From Flavobacteriia bacterium (lineage in GTDB: Bacteria > Bacteroidota > Bacteroidia > Flavobacteriales > Weeksellaceae), in the NCBI GenBank assembly GCA_015999765.1, contig JAECQR010000003.1, positions 274,078 through 338,077 on the forward strand: a stretch of 64,000 nt of DNA, in the 5' to 3' direction. Shown here one piece after another: positions 27,777 to 36,876 of this stretch. Below the pieces are notes generated by a model that was not told where the DNA came from, did no database searches, and saw only the letters and a list, made by a program, of their open reading frames with translations. The first letter of the stretch is position 1. Each line of letters opens with the position of its first letter. The position numbers were made by a program, and so were the translations under genes.

Positions 27777-28295
27777 TTAAAGCTTCCAGTAAATAAAATT
27801 TGCATCACGTTTGGTTTCAATGAAGTTTAATTTTTGCAGCAATTTTATTGAAGAACTGTTCTCTTTGAGCGTAGCTGCTGTAATATTGACGGACGGATCA
27901 ACAGTTAAAACCCAATTAATCAAACATTTTGTTGCTTCCTCTGCATATCCCCTTCCTCTTTCGGCTTCTATAATTCCATAGCCAATATCACAACTGTTAT
28001 TTAAATGATCAAAGCCTTTAAACCCGATATCGCCAATAATTTCATCAGTTTCTTTTTTGATGACCATCCAGGATTCGAAGCCTGTTGGAGAATTTACTTT
28101 TGATAAATTTGCTATTATTCTTGGTAACGTGTCTAAAGTTTCTGAATCCGGCCAGTTTCTGCCTTTTTGTAATCCCATTTTTTCAATGGGATCGTAGTTT
28201 TCATTCAGAATTTCTTCGCAGATTTCCATTGTAAACGGAATTAATAACAGCCGGTCGCTGAAAATTGTTTTCGGTAATGGTGCTGTATTTTTCAA
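27777..28295 (-). CDS. GNAT family N-acetyltransferase (RimJ/RimL type)
   Basis: Acetyl-CoA dependent N-acetyltransferase of 172 residues. The N-terminus (IFSDRLLLIPFT) and the acetyl-CoA loop in IIEAERGRGYAEEATKCLINW (motif A) match Acetyltransf_3 proteins, and it ends with FIETKRDANFIYWKL. Such enzymes acetylate ribosomal proteins or small amines; the target is unknown. Confidence 0.88.
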   Translation of the reverse strand: MKNTAPLPKTIFSDRLLLIPFTMEICEEILNENYDPIEKMGLQKGRNWPDSETLDTLPRIIANLSKVNSPTGFESWMVIKKETDEIIGDIGFKGFDHLNNSCDIGYGIIEAERGRGYAEEATKCLINWVLTVDPSVNITAATLKENSSSIKLLQKLNFIETKRDANFIYWKL

Positions 28296-28345
28296 ATAAT
28301 AAAATTTATAATCTGCGAAGGTAAAAAGGTAGTTAGGTATTGCTT

Positions 28346-28426
28346 TTATTTGTATCCATATATAGTAATTGTCCCGTTATCTTCTTCATACGGGATGTTC
28401 AGTTCATTTCCATCCCAAATATACAT
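28346..28426 (-). CDS. Very short open frame, possibly a gene remnant
   Basis: A 26-codon frame from an ATG (MYIWDGNELNIPYEEDNG..., ending IYGYK) has protein-like composition but no known family. Apart from this, 28296-28512 shows nothing. It could be the end of a decayed gene rather than an expressed peptide. Confidence 0.2.
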   Translation of the reverse strand: MYIWDGNELNIPYEEDNGTITIYGYK

Positions 28427-28512
28427 AAATAACTAACCCGTCTACACGCTCGTACGGATATGCACATAATGTTTATTGTAACGGAATATTCGTAGGGTAT
28501 TTATCTAATCGC

Positions 28513-30075
28513 TTATCCTGCGGTCACCTTTCTGAGATATCTTTTAATGGTTTTAAGCTTCGGATATTTTACATTTTGAGGATAATAGGGATATTTATAA
28601 AACACAGATAGTATATAGAAAATCACCGCGGCGATGATCAGCCAGCCGTACAGTTCCTTAAACGAAACCATCATGGCCTGTTGCTCTACCATTCCCATGA
28701 TCTGCCCGAGTTCCATTGGTCCGGTTTTATGGTTGACCGCATCAAAAGAGGCACTGATCTGGGAATAATTTTTCTGAAAAATATGCTTAAAAAGGTGTTC
28801 CACAAAAGCACTGCCGATAATACTTCCGGTTGCGACCCCGATAAATGACTGTACCGAAAGCGCCTGAAAGAAATGATGAAACGGAATTCTGGTCAGCCCT
28901 GTCAGTAAAACAATAGCCACCACAACATAACCGAAATTTCTTACCAGTATCGGAAGGTAAAGGCTTTCGATTGCCGTACCGTAACCGATCGAAAAATACA
29001 TGAGCACTAAATAACCCAGAATCGCTGTAAATCCAATATAAAATGTGCTTTTATAAGAGCGTTTCGCTTTCGCAAAATAGTAGTAAGTGAAAACTGCTGC
29101 GATCACCACCCCGACAAAACCGGCGAGGTTCAGGCTGACCAAATGCTTCATATCATAATTGAGCATTCCGAAATAAATGCTTTCAATAAGATGCGAAGGG
29201 GCGAGAAAAACATCGATAATCAAATAGAGAAAAATGCTCAAAGAAATATACCGGTATTTGAAAACCCCCAGCGGAATAAAAGGATGACGGATAAAGGACG
29301 CCCGGTAGAGATTTAATCCCAGAATAATAAAGAAGAATACCATCATATCAATAATTTCTTCGCCATACCACCAGTCATAATGGCTGCCGTAAACGGCAAT
29401 GTAAATGATAGCTAAAAGCGAAAGACCCCACAAAAATCCGCCAAGCCAGTCGATACCGAATAAAGGAAACGGCCGCTGCTGCCGGTTTGAATTAAAAAAT
29501 ACCATGGCAAATAAAATCACAAACAGCAGCGAACCGATGATCAACCAGTGCATATATTCATAGGTGGAATAAAAAGCAATCCACAGGTTACCTGCCCCGG
29601 AAAGTAAAATAGATCCCTGAACCAGAATATAAATATAGCAGAAGAAAACCGACAGGTCTCTTTTCGGCGTTAACCAAAGCTGGATGGAGGAATTACACTC
29701 AAAGGTGGCCCACATCCTCAGCATTCCTGCGGTAAAACAGGTGAAAACCAGGACAGGCATACTCGTGGTGTTCAGCGTGATGATGTTGGCAAGGATTAAA
29801 CCGATACTGGTTACAATAAGCGAGAACCTCGAAGTGAACCGCATTTTCAGCCTGAGCATAATGGTGTAAACCAAGGTCATTCCTGCCAGAGAAGCATATC
29901 CTGCCATCATGAGATCTTCGGCTCCGGCCATTTCATTGATGATGGCAAGATAAATTCCCCCCGAAAACTGGAAGATAATGACGAAAAGAATATAGATCCA
30001 GGGTTTTGCCTTTTCCGGAATTACATTATTGATTGCAGGAAGCGTAAACGGACCTGTCGGAGCGTGATGTGCCAT
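28513..30075 (-). CDS. MFS efflux transporter, DHA2 (EmrB-like)
   Basis: Inner-membrane drug/proton antiporter of 520 residues with about 14 hydrophobic helices spread over the whole length. The classical DHA2 motifs are weak, as in Bacteroidota members of this group. It is the last gene of the minus-strand unit TolC-like, HlyD/EmrA-like, MFS (41-base gap to the HlyD gene), which makes it the pump of a tripartite efflux system across both membranes. Substrate unknown; hydrophobic toxic compounds are likely by analogy with EmrAB-TolC. Confidence 0.85.
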   Translation of the reverse strand: MAHHAPTGPFTLPAINNVIPEKAKPWIYILFVIIFQFSGGIYLAIINEMAGAEDLMMAGYASLAGMTLVYTIMLRLKMRFTSRFSLIVTSIGLILANIITLNTTSMPVLVFTCFTAGMLRMWATFECNSSIQLWLTPKRDLSVFFCYIYILVQGSILLSGAGNLWIAFYSTYEYMHWLIIGSLLFVILFAMVFFNSNRQQRPFPLFGIDWLGGFLWGLSLLAIIYIAVYGSHYDWWYGEEIIDMMVFFFIILGLNLYRASFIRHPFIPLGVFKYRYISLSIFLYLIIDVFLAPSHLIESIYFGMLNYDMKHLVSLNLAGFVGVVIAAVFTYYYFAKAKRSYKSTFYIGFTAILGYLVLMYFSIGYGTAIESLYLPILVRNFGYVVVAIVLLTGLTRIPFHHFFQALSVQSFIGVATGSIIGSAFVEHLFKHIFQKNYSQISASFDAVNHKTGPMELGQIMGMVEQQAMMVSFKELYGWLIIAAVIFYILSVFYKYPYYPQNVKYPKLKTIKRYLRKVTAG

Positions 30076-30116
30076 ATATTTTAGGGGGTTACATTTTAAA
30101 ACCTTCTCATTAATAT

Positions 30117-31151
30117 TTAATATTTCACTGCAGCTTCCACATTCATCCCGGCTCTTAATTTCTGCAGCAAAGCCGGATCATTGTCTTTACTGAATTCAAT
30201 TCTTACAGGAATCCGCTGTTCTACTTTCACGAAATTACCGGCAGAATTATCCTGCGGAAGCACTGAAAAACTTGAACCTGTCGCATTCGCGATTGATTTC
30301 ACAACACCTTTAATTTTGATATTGGGAAGCGCATCCACTTTCAGTTCCACTTCCGCACCTTCCACAATGCGGTGGGTTTGGGTTTCTCTGTAATTAGCGA
30401 TGATCCACTTTTCGTTACTGTCAATCACCTCCACCAAGGTCTGTCCCGGCTGAATAAGCTGACCGATCTGCAGGTTTTTTCTTCCTACAAATCCGTCCGC
30501 AGGGGCTGTAATCACAGTGTATGACAGATTGAGTTCCGCCATATCCAGTCGCGCCTTCGCCAAACTGATATCTGCATCATTCTGATAGAGACGAGTATTC
30601 TGTTCGTTTTTTACCAGCGAAGCAGAAGTTTTCTGTCTCTGCATCGCTTCATATTTGGCTTTAAGGGCAAGATATTTTGTTTTGTAAGTGTCGAATTCCT
30701 GCTGGGTTACACTTTCCTGCGCATAGAGTTTCAAATAACGGTTATACTCGCTCTGCGCATTATCCAGCAGTGCTTTTACTTCCGCAATGGCAGCTTCAGA
30801 AACCGCTACATTATTATCAGCAGTATTTACCGACGAGGCAGCGACGGTTTTTCCGGCCTGCGCATTCTGAAGATTTGCTCTTGCCTGCGCAATATTCAGA
30901 AGATGTTCGGAATTTTCAATAACAACCAGCGTATCGCCTTTTTTAACCTGCTGATATTCACTGAAACGGATCTCCTTTACATAACCCTGAACTCGGGCAT
31001 TCACCGGAATAATCAGCTGCTTAACCTGAGCATTATCGGTAAATTCTACATTTCCCAGGTGGATAAATTTCGAGGCGATCCAGGAAATTCCGGCGATGAT
31101 GACAACCAGCAAAAGCACGTTGTATATTCTCTTTTTAGTTTTATGTTTCAT
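30117..31151 (-). CDS. HlyD/EmrA family periplasmic adaptor
   Basis: Membrane fusion protein of 344 residues: one N-terminal helix (YNVLLLVVIIAGISWIAS), first half of the lipoyl domain (GYVKEIRFSEYQQVKKGDTLVVI), a long alpha-helical hairpin (about 70-190), second lipoyl half (VITAPADGFVGRKNLQIGQLIQPGQ) and a beta-barrel domain. It links the MFS pump to the TolC-like channel. Middle gene of the efflux operon. Confidence 0.93.
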   Translation of the reverse strand: MKHKTKKRIYNVLLLVVIIAGISWIASKFIHLGNVEFTDNAQVKQLIIPVNARVQGYVKEIRFSEYQQVKKGDTLVVIENSEHLLNIAQARANLQNAQAGKTVAASSVNTADNNVAVSEAAIAEVKALLDNAQSEYNRYLKLYAQESVTQQEFDTYKTKYLALKAKYEAMQRQKTSASLVKNEQNTRLYQNDADISLAKARLDMAELNLSYTVITAPADGFVGRKNLQIGQLIQPGQTLVEVIDSNEKWIIANYRETQTHRIVEGAEVELKVDALPNIKIKGVVKSIANATGSSFSVLPQDNSAGNFVKVEQRIPVRIEFSKDNDPALLQKLRAGMNVEAAVKY

Positions 31152-31179
31152 TTTGTTCTGTTTAAAGTTTCATTAATTT

Positions 31180-32493
31180 TTAAAGAGTACCGGAGATTCT
31201 TCTCAGCTGATAATAGTGGTACAGAATATTGATTTTTGCATTTTCCGCATCCAGTCTTGCGGCAAGTTTTGCGTTGTCGGCATCGAGCATTTCAGTGATC
31301 AGAACCAGACTGTTCAGATAACGGTTGTTAATGATGGTGTAATTCTGTTCTGCCAGTTCCACACTTTTTAAATGATTTTTATATATTTCGAGTGCTTCTT
31401 CATATTTGATGAAAGCGATCTCGATGTTTCTGGCCACCTTTTCATGTTCAATATGCTGAAGTTCCTGCTGTTTTTCGACATTCAGCCTGGCCATTGTTTC
31501 CCTGCTGCCGTTTTTGTAAAGCGATGCCAGGTCGTAGGAGATTCCGACTCCGGCGTACCAGTAATTAAAGTTCTTATTGATCGCTGGGATTTCAATAGTG
31601 ACCGGGCCGTTTAAATAATTGTTGGCAAACAGATAAACCTGCGGAAGACGTTCAGATTTAATGATTTTTTCTGTGTTCAGGGCACTGCTAATCTCAAGTT
31701 CTTTCGATTTTAGTGATGCCGCATTTTCAGTTGCACCCGCTTTCCATGTGTCAAAAGAATTTTCAGGATTCTCATCAGGATTTTCTTTTACCTTCACAAC
31801 GGTTCCTTCCGGAAGCTGCAGAATATTGATGAAATCCCTGGCGATAATCTTCTTTGAATTTTCAATCTGAACCAGTTTCAGGCGTAAGGACTGCAGCTGC
31901 AGTTCCAGTCGCGTCACATTGTTTTTCAGCGCGATTCCCCCTTTTACTTTGTCGCTCACTTCGCTGATCAGTCCGGTGGTCTGTTCAATATTCTTAAGAA
32001 TAACTTTCTTCTGGTTTTCAAGCTTCTGAAGTTCAAGATAGTTTCCGGCCAGCAGAAAACGGATGTTCTGCTGCTCTTCTTTTACATTTAAAGCAGCAAT
32101 CTGACTGTTTATTTTGGCATTTTCGATACCGGTCTTTACTGCTCCGCCTGCATAAACTAGCTGTTTTGCTTCCAGCGAAAAATTATTTCCAAAACCGGGA
32201 ATGTGCACATTCTGCAAATTGGAAAAATCCCGGTCGGTGATCAAACCGTTCCCATTATAACTGAAATTTAAAGCGGCATCCAGAGAGGGCAGCTGTTTTT
32301 TCTTTTCATTTTCGATGTTGTGCTGCGCGATCTTCTCTTCATAGCGGTAAATATTCAGCATTCTGTTTTTGCTGTCGGCGGCCTGAAAGAGTTCATTCAG
32401 GGTCACGGGTTCAGAAAAATTAACCTGTGCGAAGGCAGAATTAAAGCCAAAAAATCCGGCTACGACCAGAGCAATCTGTCGTTGTATGTTCAT
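31180..32493 (-). CDS. TolC-like outer membrane efflux protein
   Basis: Outer-membrane channel of 437 residues with a signal peptide (IALVVAGFFGFNSAFA) and two outer-membrane-efflux repeats rich in long amphipathic helices (e.g. AALNVKEEQQNIRFLLAGNY and the repeated region near 340-420). It is the first gene of the efflux operon, 28 bases before the HlyD-like gene. The divergent AraC-type regulator starts 133 bases away and is the likely controller. Confidence 0.9.
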   Translation of the reverse strand: MNIQRQIALVVAGFFGFNSAFAQVNFSEPVTLNELFQAADSKNRMLNIYRYEEKIAQHNIENEKKKQLPSLDAALNFSYNGNGLITDRDFSNLQNVHIPGFGNNFSLEAKQLVYAGGAVKTGIENAKINSQIAALNVKEEQQNIRFLLAGNYLELQKLENQKKVILKNIEQTTGLISEVSDKVKGGIALKNNVTRLELQLQSLRLKLVQIENSKKIIARDFINILQLPEGTVVKVKENPDENPENSFDTWKAGATENAASLKSKELEISSALNTEKIIKSERLPQVYLFANNYLNGPVTIEIPAINKNFNYWYAGVGISYDLASLYKNGSRETMARLNVEKQQELQHIEHEKVARNIEIAFIKYEEALEIYKNHLKSVELAEQNYTIINNRYLNSLVLITEMLDADNAKLAARLDAENAKINILYHYYQLRRISGTL

Positions 32494-32579
32494 AATTAAT
32501 AATATTTTGTATGGATGAAACAGTCTGAAATTGACTTTGCAAAATTGCGGTTATCCGGGTTTTAAACGTTCAGCCTGTT

Positions 32580-32612
32580 TTGGACAAAACTGGTTTAATT
32601 TGAATATATTTG
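32580..32612 (+). promoter_or_regulatory. Candidate promoter of the AraC-type regulator
   Basis: TTG at 32580-32582, 22 bases, then TATATTTG at 32605-32612 fit TTG-N19-23-TAnnTTTG. It lies just before the ATG at 32627 and excludes an earlier in-frame TTG as start. Confidence 0.5.
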
Positions 32613-32626
32613 CCGATAATATCCCA

Positions 32627-33523
32627 ATGAAAAACGCAGCAGAAAAAGTTCAGGTATCTGAAAAACATTATGATATCGACCGGTTCGAAAAGAATGCGAG
32701 CCAACGCACGATGGATTTTTCTGAGCTTGAAAAGTTTAAGGAAACCAATATCTACCTGAAAACAACCATGTTTATTTTGGTTACGAATGGAAGTGGAAGT
32801 ATTGAAATTAATTTCAAACACTATGAAATTGAAAAGAATCAGATTCTGCTGCTTGCTGCGGGTCATTTTTTCAAAATAAAATCGGTCAGCGGAGATATTA
32901 TTACCAAAACGCTTTACATCAGCGAAGACTATATCCGGGAAATGTACTCCTCGGATATGATTTACAAAAGGGCAAAATATGGCGTAAAGATGTATAACAC
33001 TCCCCTGCTGAAACTGTTGCCAAAAGAAGCGGATCTGTTGAAAAACAGAATGGAATTTGTAGGAGCGGTTTCTAATGACACCGGCCACCTCTTTTATAAG
33101 GAAATGATTTTGAAAACGGTGAATATTTTCTTTCTGGACCTCAGTAATATCATCGAGGGTAAGTCAGAAAGCGGACAGACGGTAACCGTTTCACGGGACG
33201 AAATCTATTTTCAGAAATTTCTTGTCCTGTTAGCTACACATTATAAGGAAAAACATCTGGTGCAGTTTTATGCAGAACAACTCAGTATCACTCCGCATTA
33301 TTTAACGCTTATCGTAAAAAGACTGACCGGCCAGACCGTTTCGGACTTTATTTTCCAGCTCATCAACAGTGAAGCGAAACTTCTCCTGAAACAGCCCATG
33401 TACAGCATTCAGGAGATTTCAGATCTTTTTCATTTCAGCGATCAGAGCGCTTTCGGGAAATTCTTTAAACGCAAAAACGGCATCAGTCCGAAAACTTACC
33501 GTATTGAAAATCTAAATGGTTAA
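32627..33523 (+). CDS. AraC family transcriptional regulator
   Basis: One-component regulator of 298 residues: an N-terminal cupin-like ligand domain (ITKTLYISEDYIREMYSSDM region) and two C-terminal helix-turn-helix motifs (YAEQLSITPHYLTLIVKRLTG and IQEISDLFHFSDQSAFGKFFK, then GISPKTYR). The start is the ATG MKNAAEKVQ, since the promoter lies between it and an earlier TTG. It diverges from the TolC-HlyD-MFS operon and probably regulates it; the ligand is unknown. The 283 bases after it show nothing I recognise. Confidence 0.9.
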   Translation: MKNAAEKVQVSEKHYDIDRFEKNASQRTMDFSELEKFKETNIYLKTTMFILVTNGSGSIEINFKHYEIEKNQILLLAAGHFFKIKSVSGDIITKTLYISEDYIREMYSSDMIYKRAKYGVKMYNTPLLKLLPKEADLLKNRMEFVGAVSNDTGHLFYKEMILKTVNIFFLDLSNIIEGKSESGQTVTVSRDEIYFQKFLVLLATHYKEKHLVQFYAEQLSITPHYLTLIVKRLTGQTVSDFIFQLINSEAKLLLKQPMYSIQEISDLFHFSDQSAFGKFFKRKNGISPKTYRIENLNG

Positions 33524-33806
33524 CGGTTTCCCTTTTTATATTCTGATTATTCTATAGGCATCAGAGGCTTAATCTCAACCGTTAGGCTCAGCTAAAGGAC
33601 GCTCAGGGTTCGCGACGCGGTCTGTTTTGTGCAATTCTGAAACCAAGATCATCAATTTTAAATTTCAATGGGTGACTTCGGTATTTCTGTTGTCGGGGAT
33701 TATGATAACTGGTTTTTGTAAAAGGCAGGCAACAGTTCCAGGATGAGAAAGGGTTTTAAATAAATTTGCCTGTCCTTCCCATCACCGGGCAGCCTCCGAG
33801 TAAGTC

Positions 33807-35519
33807 TTACGCCTGGGGATCAGTAGGCGTTTCTGGTTTAAATCTATTTCCATCGGCTGTATTTTTTTTACATTGCTCCCTGTATTCATGGAGGCTCATC
33901 CCGTAAATGAGGTAAAAAAGATGGCGGAAATTTGAAGCAGACTTCATTCCGCAATGCGCTGCAAGTTCTTCGGCTCCTTTCTCCACCATTTGGGGATCTT
34001 CCGCAAGCAGTGCGGCCATAAAATAAATGCGCTGCTCACTGAGGTAGCGGTCGAAACGCATTCCTTTTTCGGTATTGAGATACATGGAAAGATAATTGGC
34101 ATTTACCCCTACTTCCTGTGCTACTTTGGCAAGTTTAAGATCCGGTTTCAGAAACCCTTTTTCGTTTTCAAATTTTTGCAGATTTGTACGTATTCGCTCC
34201 CGGATTTCAGCTGTAAGAATCACCTGGGGATCTGGCTTTTCCTTGTTGGACTGCGGTTCGTCACAGGTTTCCTTTTCCTCCCCGCGACGGGAAGCAGATG
34301 GCTGCGCGCTCTTCCTTTGCGCAAATGTACTCAGCGTAAATGCACCAAAGCCTACCGACAGGGTGAGCAGAGCGGCTACGGCCATAGAATAGCGGTCATC
34401 GGCAACCTGCTTTTCATCATTCTTCAGGGCAATCTGCATACTGGTGTACAGGTGATGCCGGTCTTCCTGGTGCGCGTATTCAGCCATCCGCAGGGTGTTG
34501 GTATAAGCCATCATATCATCACGGTGCAGGCGTTCACCAGCCTCATATATCAGATAATGGTAACCATGCTGCAGTTCGGGCAATATAAAATGATGGCGCT
34601 GAAAAATCGAATCCACTTTTTTAAAGTAGTGCACCGCTTCTTTCTTATGGTGCTGCTTCAGCGCATTTTTACCCTGATAATAATAAATCAGGGAAACAGT
34701 GGCAAAATCTTTTGTTCTGATCAGTTCCGGAAGGATACGGTCGAAGAACTCACTGCTTTCCTTATACGCACCTCTGCGGTATTCTGAAATACCTTTGGAT
34801 TTCAGAAAGTAATTTCTGATCCCCGAAAACGCTCTGTTATTGCCAATTTCCTTTAATATTGCTTCAATGTAGCGGTCTGCCTCGTCATACTTTCCGGTTT
34901 GCTGGTATACATTTACGAGCTCATACAGCGTTTCATAATAACTTTTACGCAGCATGGTGCGTTGGTCATGGGGCAGTTCTTTCCCAAGTTCTTTCCTGAA
35001 AAATTCAGCGCACATGTTAAGGTTGTGGATGGCATCACGGTGAAGACCAATATAACCCTTCACGATGCCAAAATGATGCAGCAGCCTGTACTGAACATAC
35101 GGATCGCGGCTGATTTTTGCATAATCTACCGCTTTCAAATAATCTGCCATCGCAGTCCTGTAGTTTCTGTAACGGGCGTAATGGATCATTCCCCTATTCA
35201 TATACGCATCCGCAATCACATCACTGCGGGCGCTGCATAGCGCGATAGCCACGGCACTGTCGGCATACTTCAACTTTACATCCGTGGAGGGATGATATTT
35301 CAGGGCATCGAGATAGGCATGCGTAAGCTGTGCAGAATTTCTTTCCTCCTTTGTAAGGGTAATCAGGAGATTGATGAACGGCATCGCCGCCGGATCATCC
35401 GGCTCCATCAGCTCATACTGATTTCGGATCTGCTGAAAGGTTACATTGTCCCTGCACTGCGCAGGGAAAAGTTCCGCAGGGAAGAGCAGGAGCAATATAA
35501 ACAGTTTGAGCGAAAGCAT
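33807..35519 (-). CDS. Membrane-bound TPR / AraC-type regulator
   Basis: One-component membrane regulator of 570 residues from the ATG at 35519; a TTG seven codons earlier is less likely because the signal peptide (LFILLLLFPAELFPAQC) starts here. The periplasmic part is TPR-like (about 25-365), then a membrane helix (MAVAALLTLSVGFGAFTLSTFA, about 380-400), and a cytoplasmic AraC-type double helix-turn-helix at the C-terminus (LAKVAQEVGVNANYLSMYLN and AAHCGMKSASNFRHLFYLIYGMSLHEYR). This layout is known in Bacteroidota next to SusCD/TlpA/MauE loci, so I infer it controls the genes at 36.2-43.2 kb. Confidence 0.88.
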   Translation of the reverse strand: MLSLKLFILLLLFPAELFPAQCRDNVTFQQIRNQYELMEPDDPAAMPFINLLITLTKEERNSAQLTHAYLDALKYHPSTDVKLKYADSAVAIALCSARSDVIADAYMNRGMIHYARYRNYRTAMADYLKAVDYAKISRDPYVQYRLLHHFGIVKGYIGLHRDAIHNLNMCAEFFRKELGKELPHDQRTMLRKSYYETLYELVNVYQQTGKYDEADRYIEAILKEIGNNRAFSGIRNYFLKSKGISEYRRGAYKESSEFFDRILPELIRTKDFATVSLIYYYQGKNALKQHHKKEAVHYFKKVDSIFQRHHFILPELQHGYHYLIYEAGERLHRDDMMAYTNTLRMAEYAHQEDRHHLYTSMQIALKNDEKQVADDRYSMAVAALLTLSVGFGAFTLSTFAQRKSAQPSASRRGEEKETCDEPQSNKEKPDPQVILTAEIRERIRTNLQKFENEKGFLKPDLKLAKVAQEVGVNANYLSMYLNTEKGMRFDRYLSEQRIYFMAALLAEDPQMVEKGAEELAAHCGMKSASNFRHLFYLIYGMSLHEYREQCKKNTADGNRFKPETPTDPQA

Positions 35520-35648
35520 GTTAGCTTCATTGGTTGACAATATTAGATCAAAATTAAGTTTTTTTTATGATATAATGCAAGTTAAAGTCCTGAACATCAT
35601 CAAAGTAGCGCTAAAAATTGGTTAAAGTTCTGAATCGGCAGTGCATAT

Positions 35649-35818
35649 ACTTTGTCAAAGTTCCAGCCGGTATCACCATACTTTGACAAAGTTTTTAAAG
35701 ACCCTTCTCAAAATACCATTAAACTTAAACTTTGACCATGCCCTAAACTTTGGCAAGGTAAGGCACATCCACTTTGTCAAAGTTCTAGCCGGTATCACCA
35801 TACTTTGACAAAGTTTTT
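35649..35818. repeat. Two copies of a 48-base hairpin repeat
   Basis: Copies at 35649-35696 and 35771-35818 are almost identical (one C/T change). Each has ACTTTGTCAAAGT, an 18-base spacer (containing AGCCGGTATCACC), ACTTTGACAAAGT and TTTT. The arms are exact reverse complements, and each arm is itself nearly palindromic. Between them, broken pieces of the arm recur (ACTTTGACC, ACTTTGGCAAGG). They could act as terminators, REP-like elements or protein sites. Confidence 0.8.
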
Positions 35819-36235
35819 GGAGGGCTCTCCCTTCGCCACAGGGGTGGATTTTAGTGTTTGGAGGTTTATAGGACGTCTTTTCAGGAGAAATTTTTATGGC
35901 ACGAAGTGTTATTGAATATTGTGGCGGCTTAAACCAAACATTTCTCCACGGTTCTCAGATGCCCGTCAGTAAAGGGAATGTTGGGAATAAGCCGCTGTTT
36001 GGTGTTTAAGCCGGAATGCATTTCCGGCTCATTCTCACTTTTCTCATCAGAATCCTGAAATGCGGGCGGGTCTTAACCAAGCGGTGATGCAGGCGGTGGG
36101 TTTGTAAATAAGCCCTAAAAAAGGGGGAATCAGCCGCCCGCCCTCTTGTTTTTACCGTATTGGTCATCATACATTTACCTCATTATTCGGGCAGGAAAAT
36201 CTTAACGACCAGTACCTGTTACCCAATACCGCCGT
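35819..36235. other. Long non-coding stretch with nested inverted repeats
   Basis: No convincing gene. GGCTTAAACCAAACA (35926-35940) pairs with TGTTTGGTGTTTAAGCC (35996-36012) except for an inserted CA, and GCCGGAA (36010-36016) pairs with TTCCGGC (36022-36028). A 37-codon frame (35896-36009) lies over the first dyad but is probably chance. Near the end, TTG at 36146-36148, 21 bases, and TACATTTA (36170-36177) form a possible promoter for the MauE-like gene. Confidence 0.5.
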
Positions 36236-36658
36236 ATGAAAACTTTGAAAAAAATATTACCGCCACTCATCAGTTTTATCTTTGTTGTGCTCTTCGTTTA
36301 TACGGTCATCAGCAAAGGAGCGGGCTTCTCCACTTATCTGAACCAGCTGGGCCAGTCACCGGGACTCGAGGGATACGGAGAACCTCTGGCTTACGGAGTA
36401 ATCGCCCTGCAGACGGCCACCGTCATCCTGCTCTGTTACCGCCCGCTCCGGTTATGGGGTTTATGGATTGCTTTCGGGATAATGACCGTTTTTGCAGGAT
36501 ATGTCGGAGGAATCCTCCTCTACAGCAATAACCTCCCCTGCACCTGCATTGGACTTTTTGAAAAGATGACGTGGAAAGATAATTTGATTTTAAATATAGG
36601 ATTAATGATCACTGCCCTCACTGGCATTATGACAATGAAGGCAGGAAGATCAAAATAA
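36236..36658 (+). CDS. MauE/DoxX-family redox-associated membrane protein
   Basis: Integral membrane protein of 140 residues with four helices (about 10-26, 50-66, 72-96, 115-133). A periplasmic C-x-C lies at C102/C104 (NNLPCTCIG), followed by MTWKDNLILNIGL, the layout of Bacteroidota MauE-like proteins. MauE proteins are known from disulfide formation during methylamine dehydrogenase maturation; here the partner is likely the two-cysteine DUF6520-like protein or the TlpA-like protein nearby. An overlapping longer frame at 36160 is a shadow. Confidence 0.82.
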   Translation: MKTLKKILPPLISFIFVVLFVYTVISKGAGFSTYLNQLGQSPGLEGYGEPLAYGVIALQTATVILLCYRPLRLWGLWIAFGIMTVFAGYVGGILLYSNNLPCTCIGLFEKMTWKDNLILNIGLMITALTGIMTMKAGRSK

Positions 36659-36876
36659 AAAAAAATGAAAAGCGTGCACACTTTTCAGAGTAGAATGTCC
36701 TGGGCATTCAGTGAACTTTGCAAACAGTGAATTCCTGTCTGCATCACGAAACGCAGAACGGTTGACGAACCGCCATGCGCCGAAGACCACCGTCTGCTTA
36801 GAAGGCAGACTACCCGACTTAATTTTAAACTTTGAGTTTTTATGGTAATCTTTTTTATCAAAAAAAGACCGGAAAA
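36659..36876 (+). promoter_or_regulatory. Hairpin-rich leader before the small exported protein
   Basis: Several short stem-loops follow one another: GAATGTCC/GGGCATTC (36693-36709), CGGTT/AACCG (36759-36772) and GTCTGC/GCAGAC (36792-36810). GTCTGC also occurs at 36737-36742, so GCAGAC has two possible partners. This could be a structured 5' leader or an attenuator; no known riboswitch is recognised. Confidence 0.3.

Noticed and set aside
36160..36531. Gene of 123 codons overlapping the MauE-like gene
   Set aside because: It is the shadow of the MauE-like frame; only the latter has membrane helices and the CxC motif.
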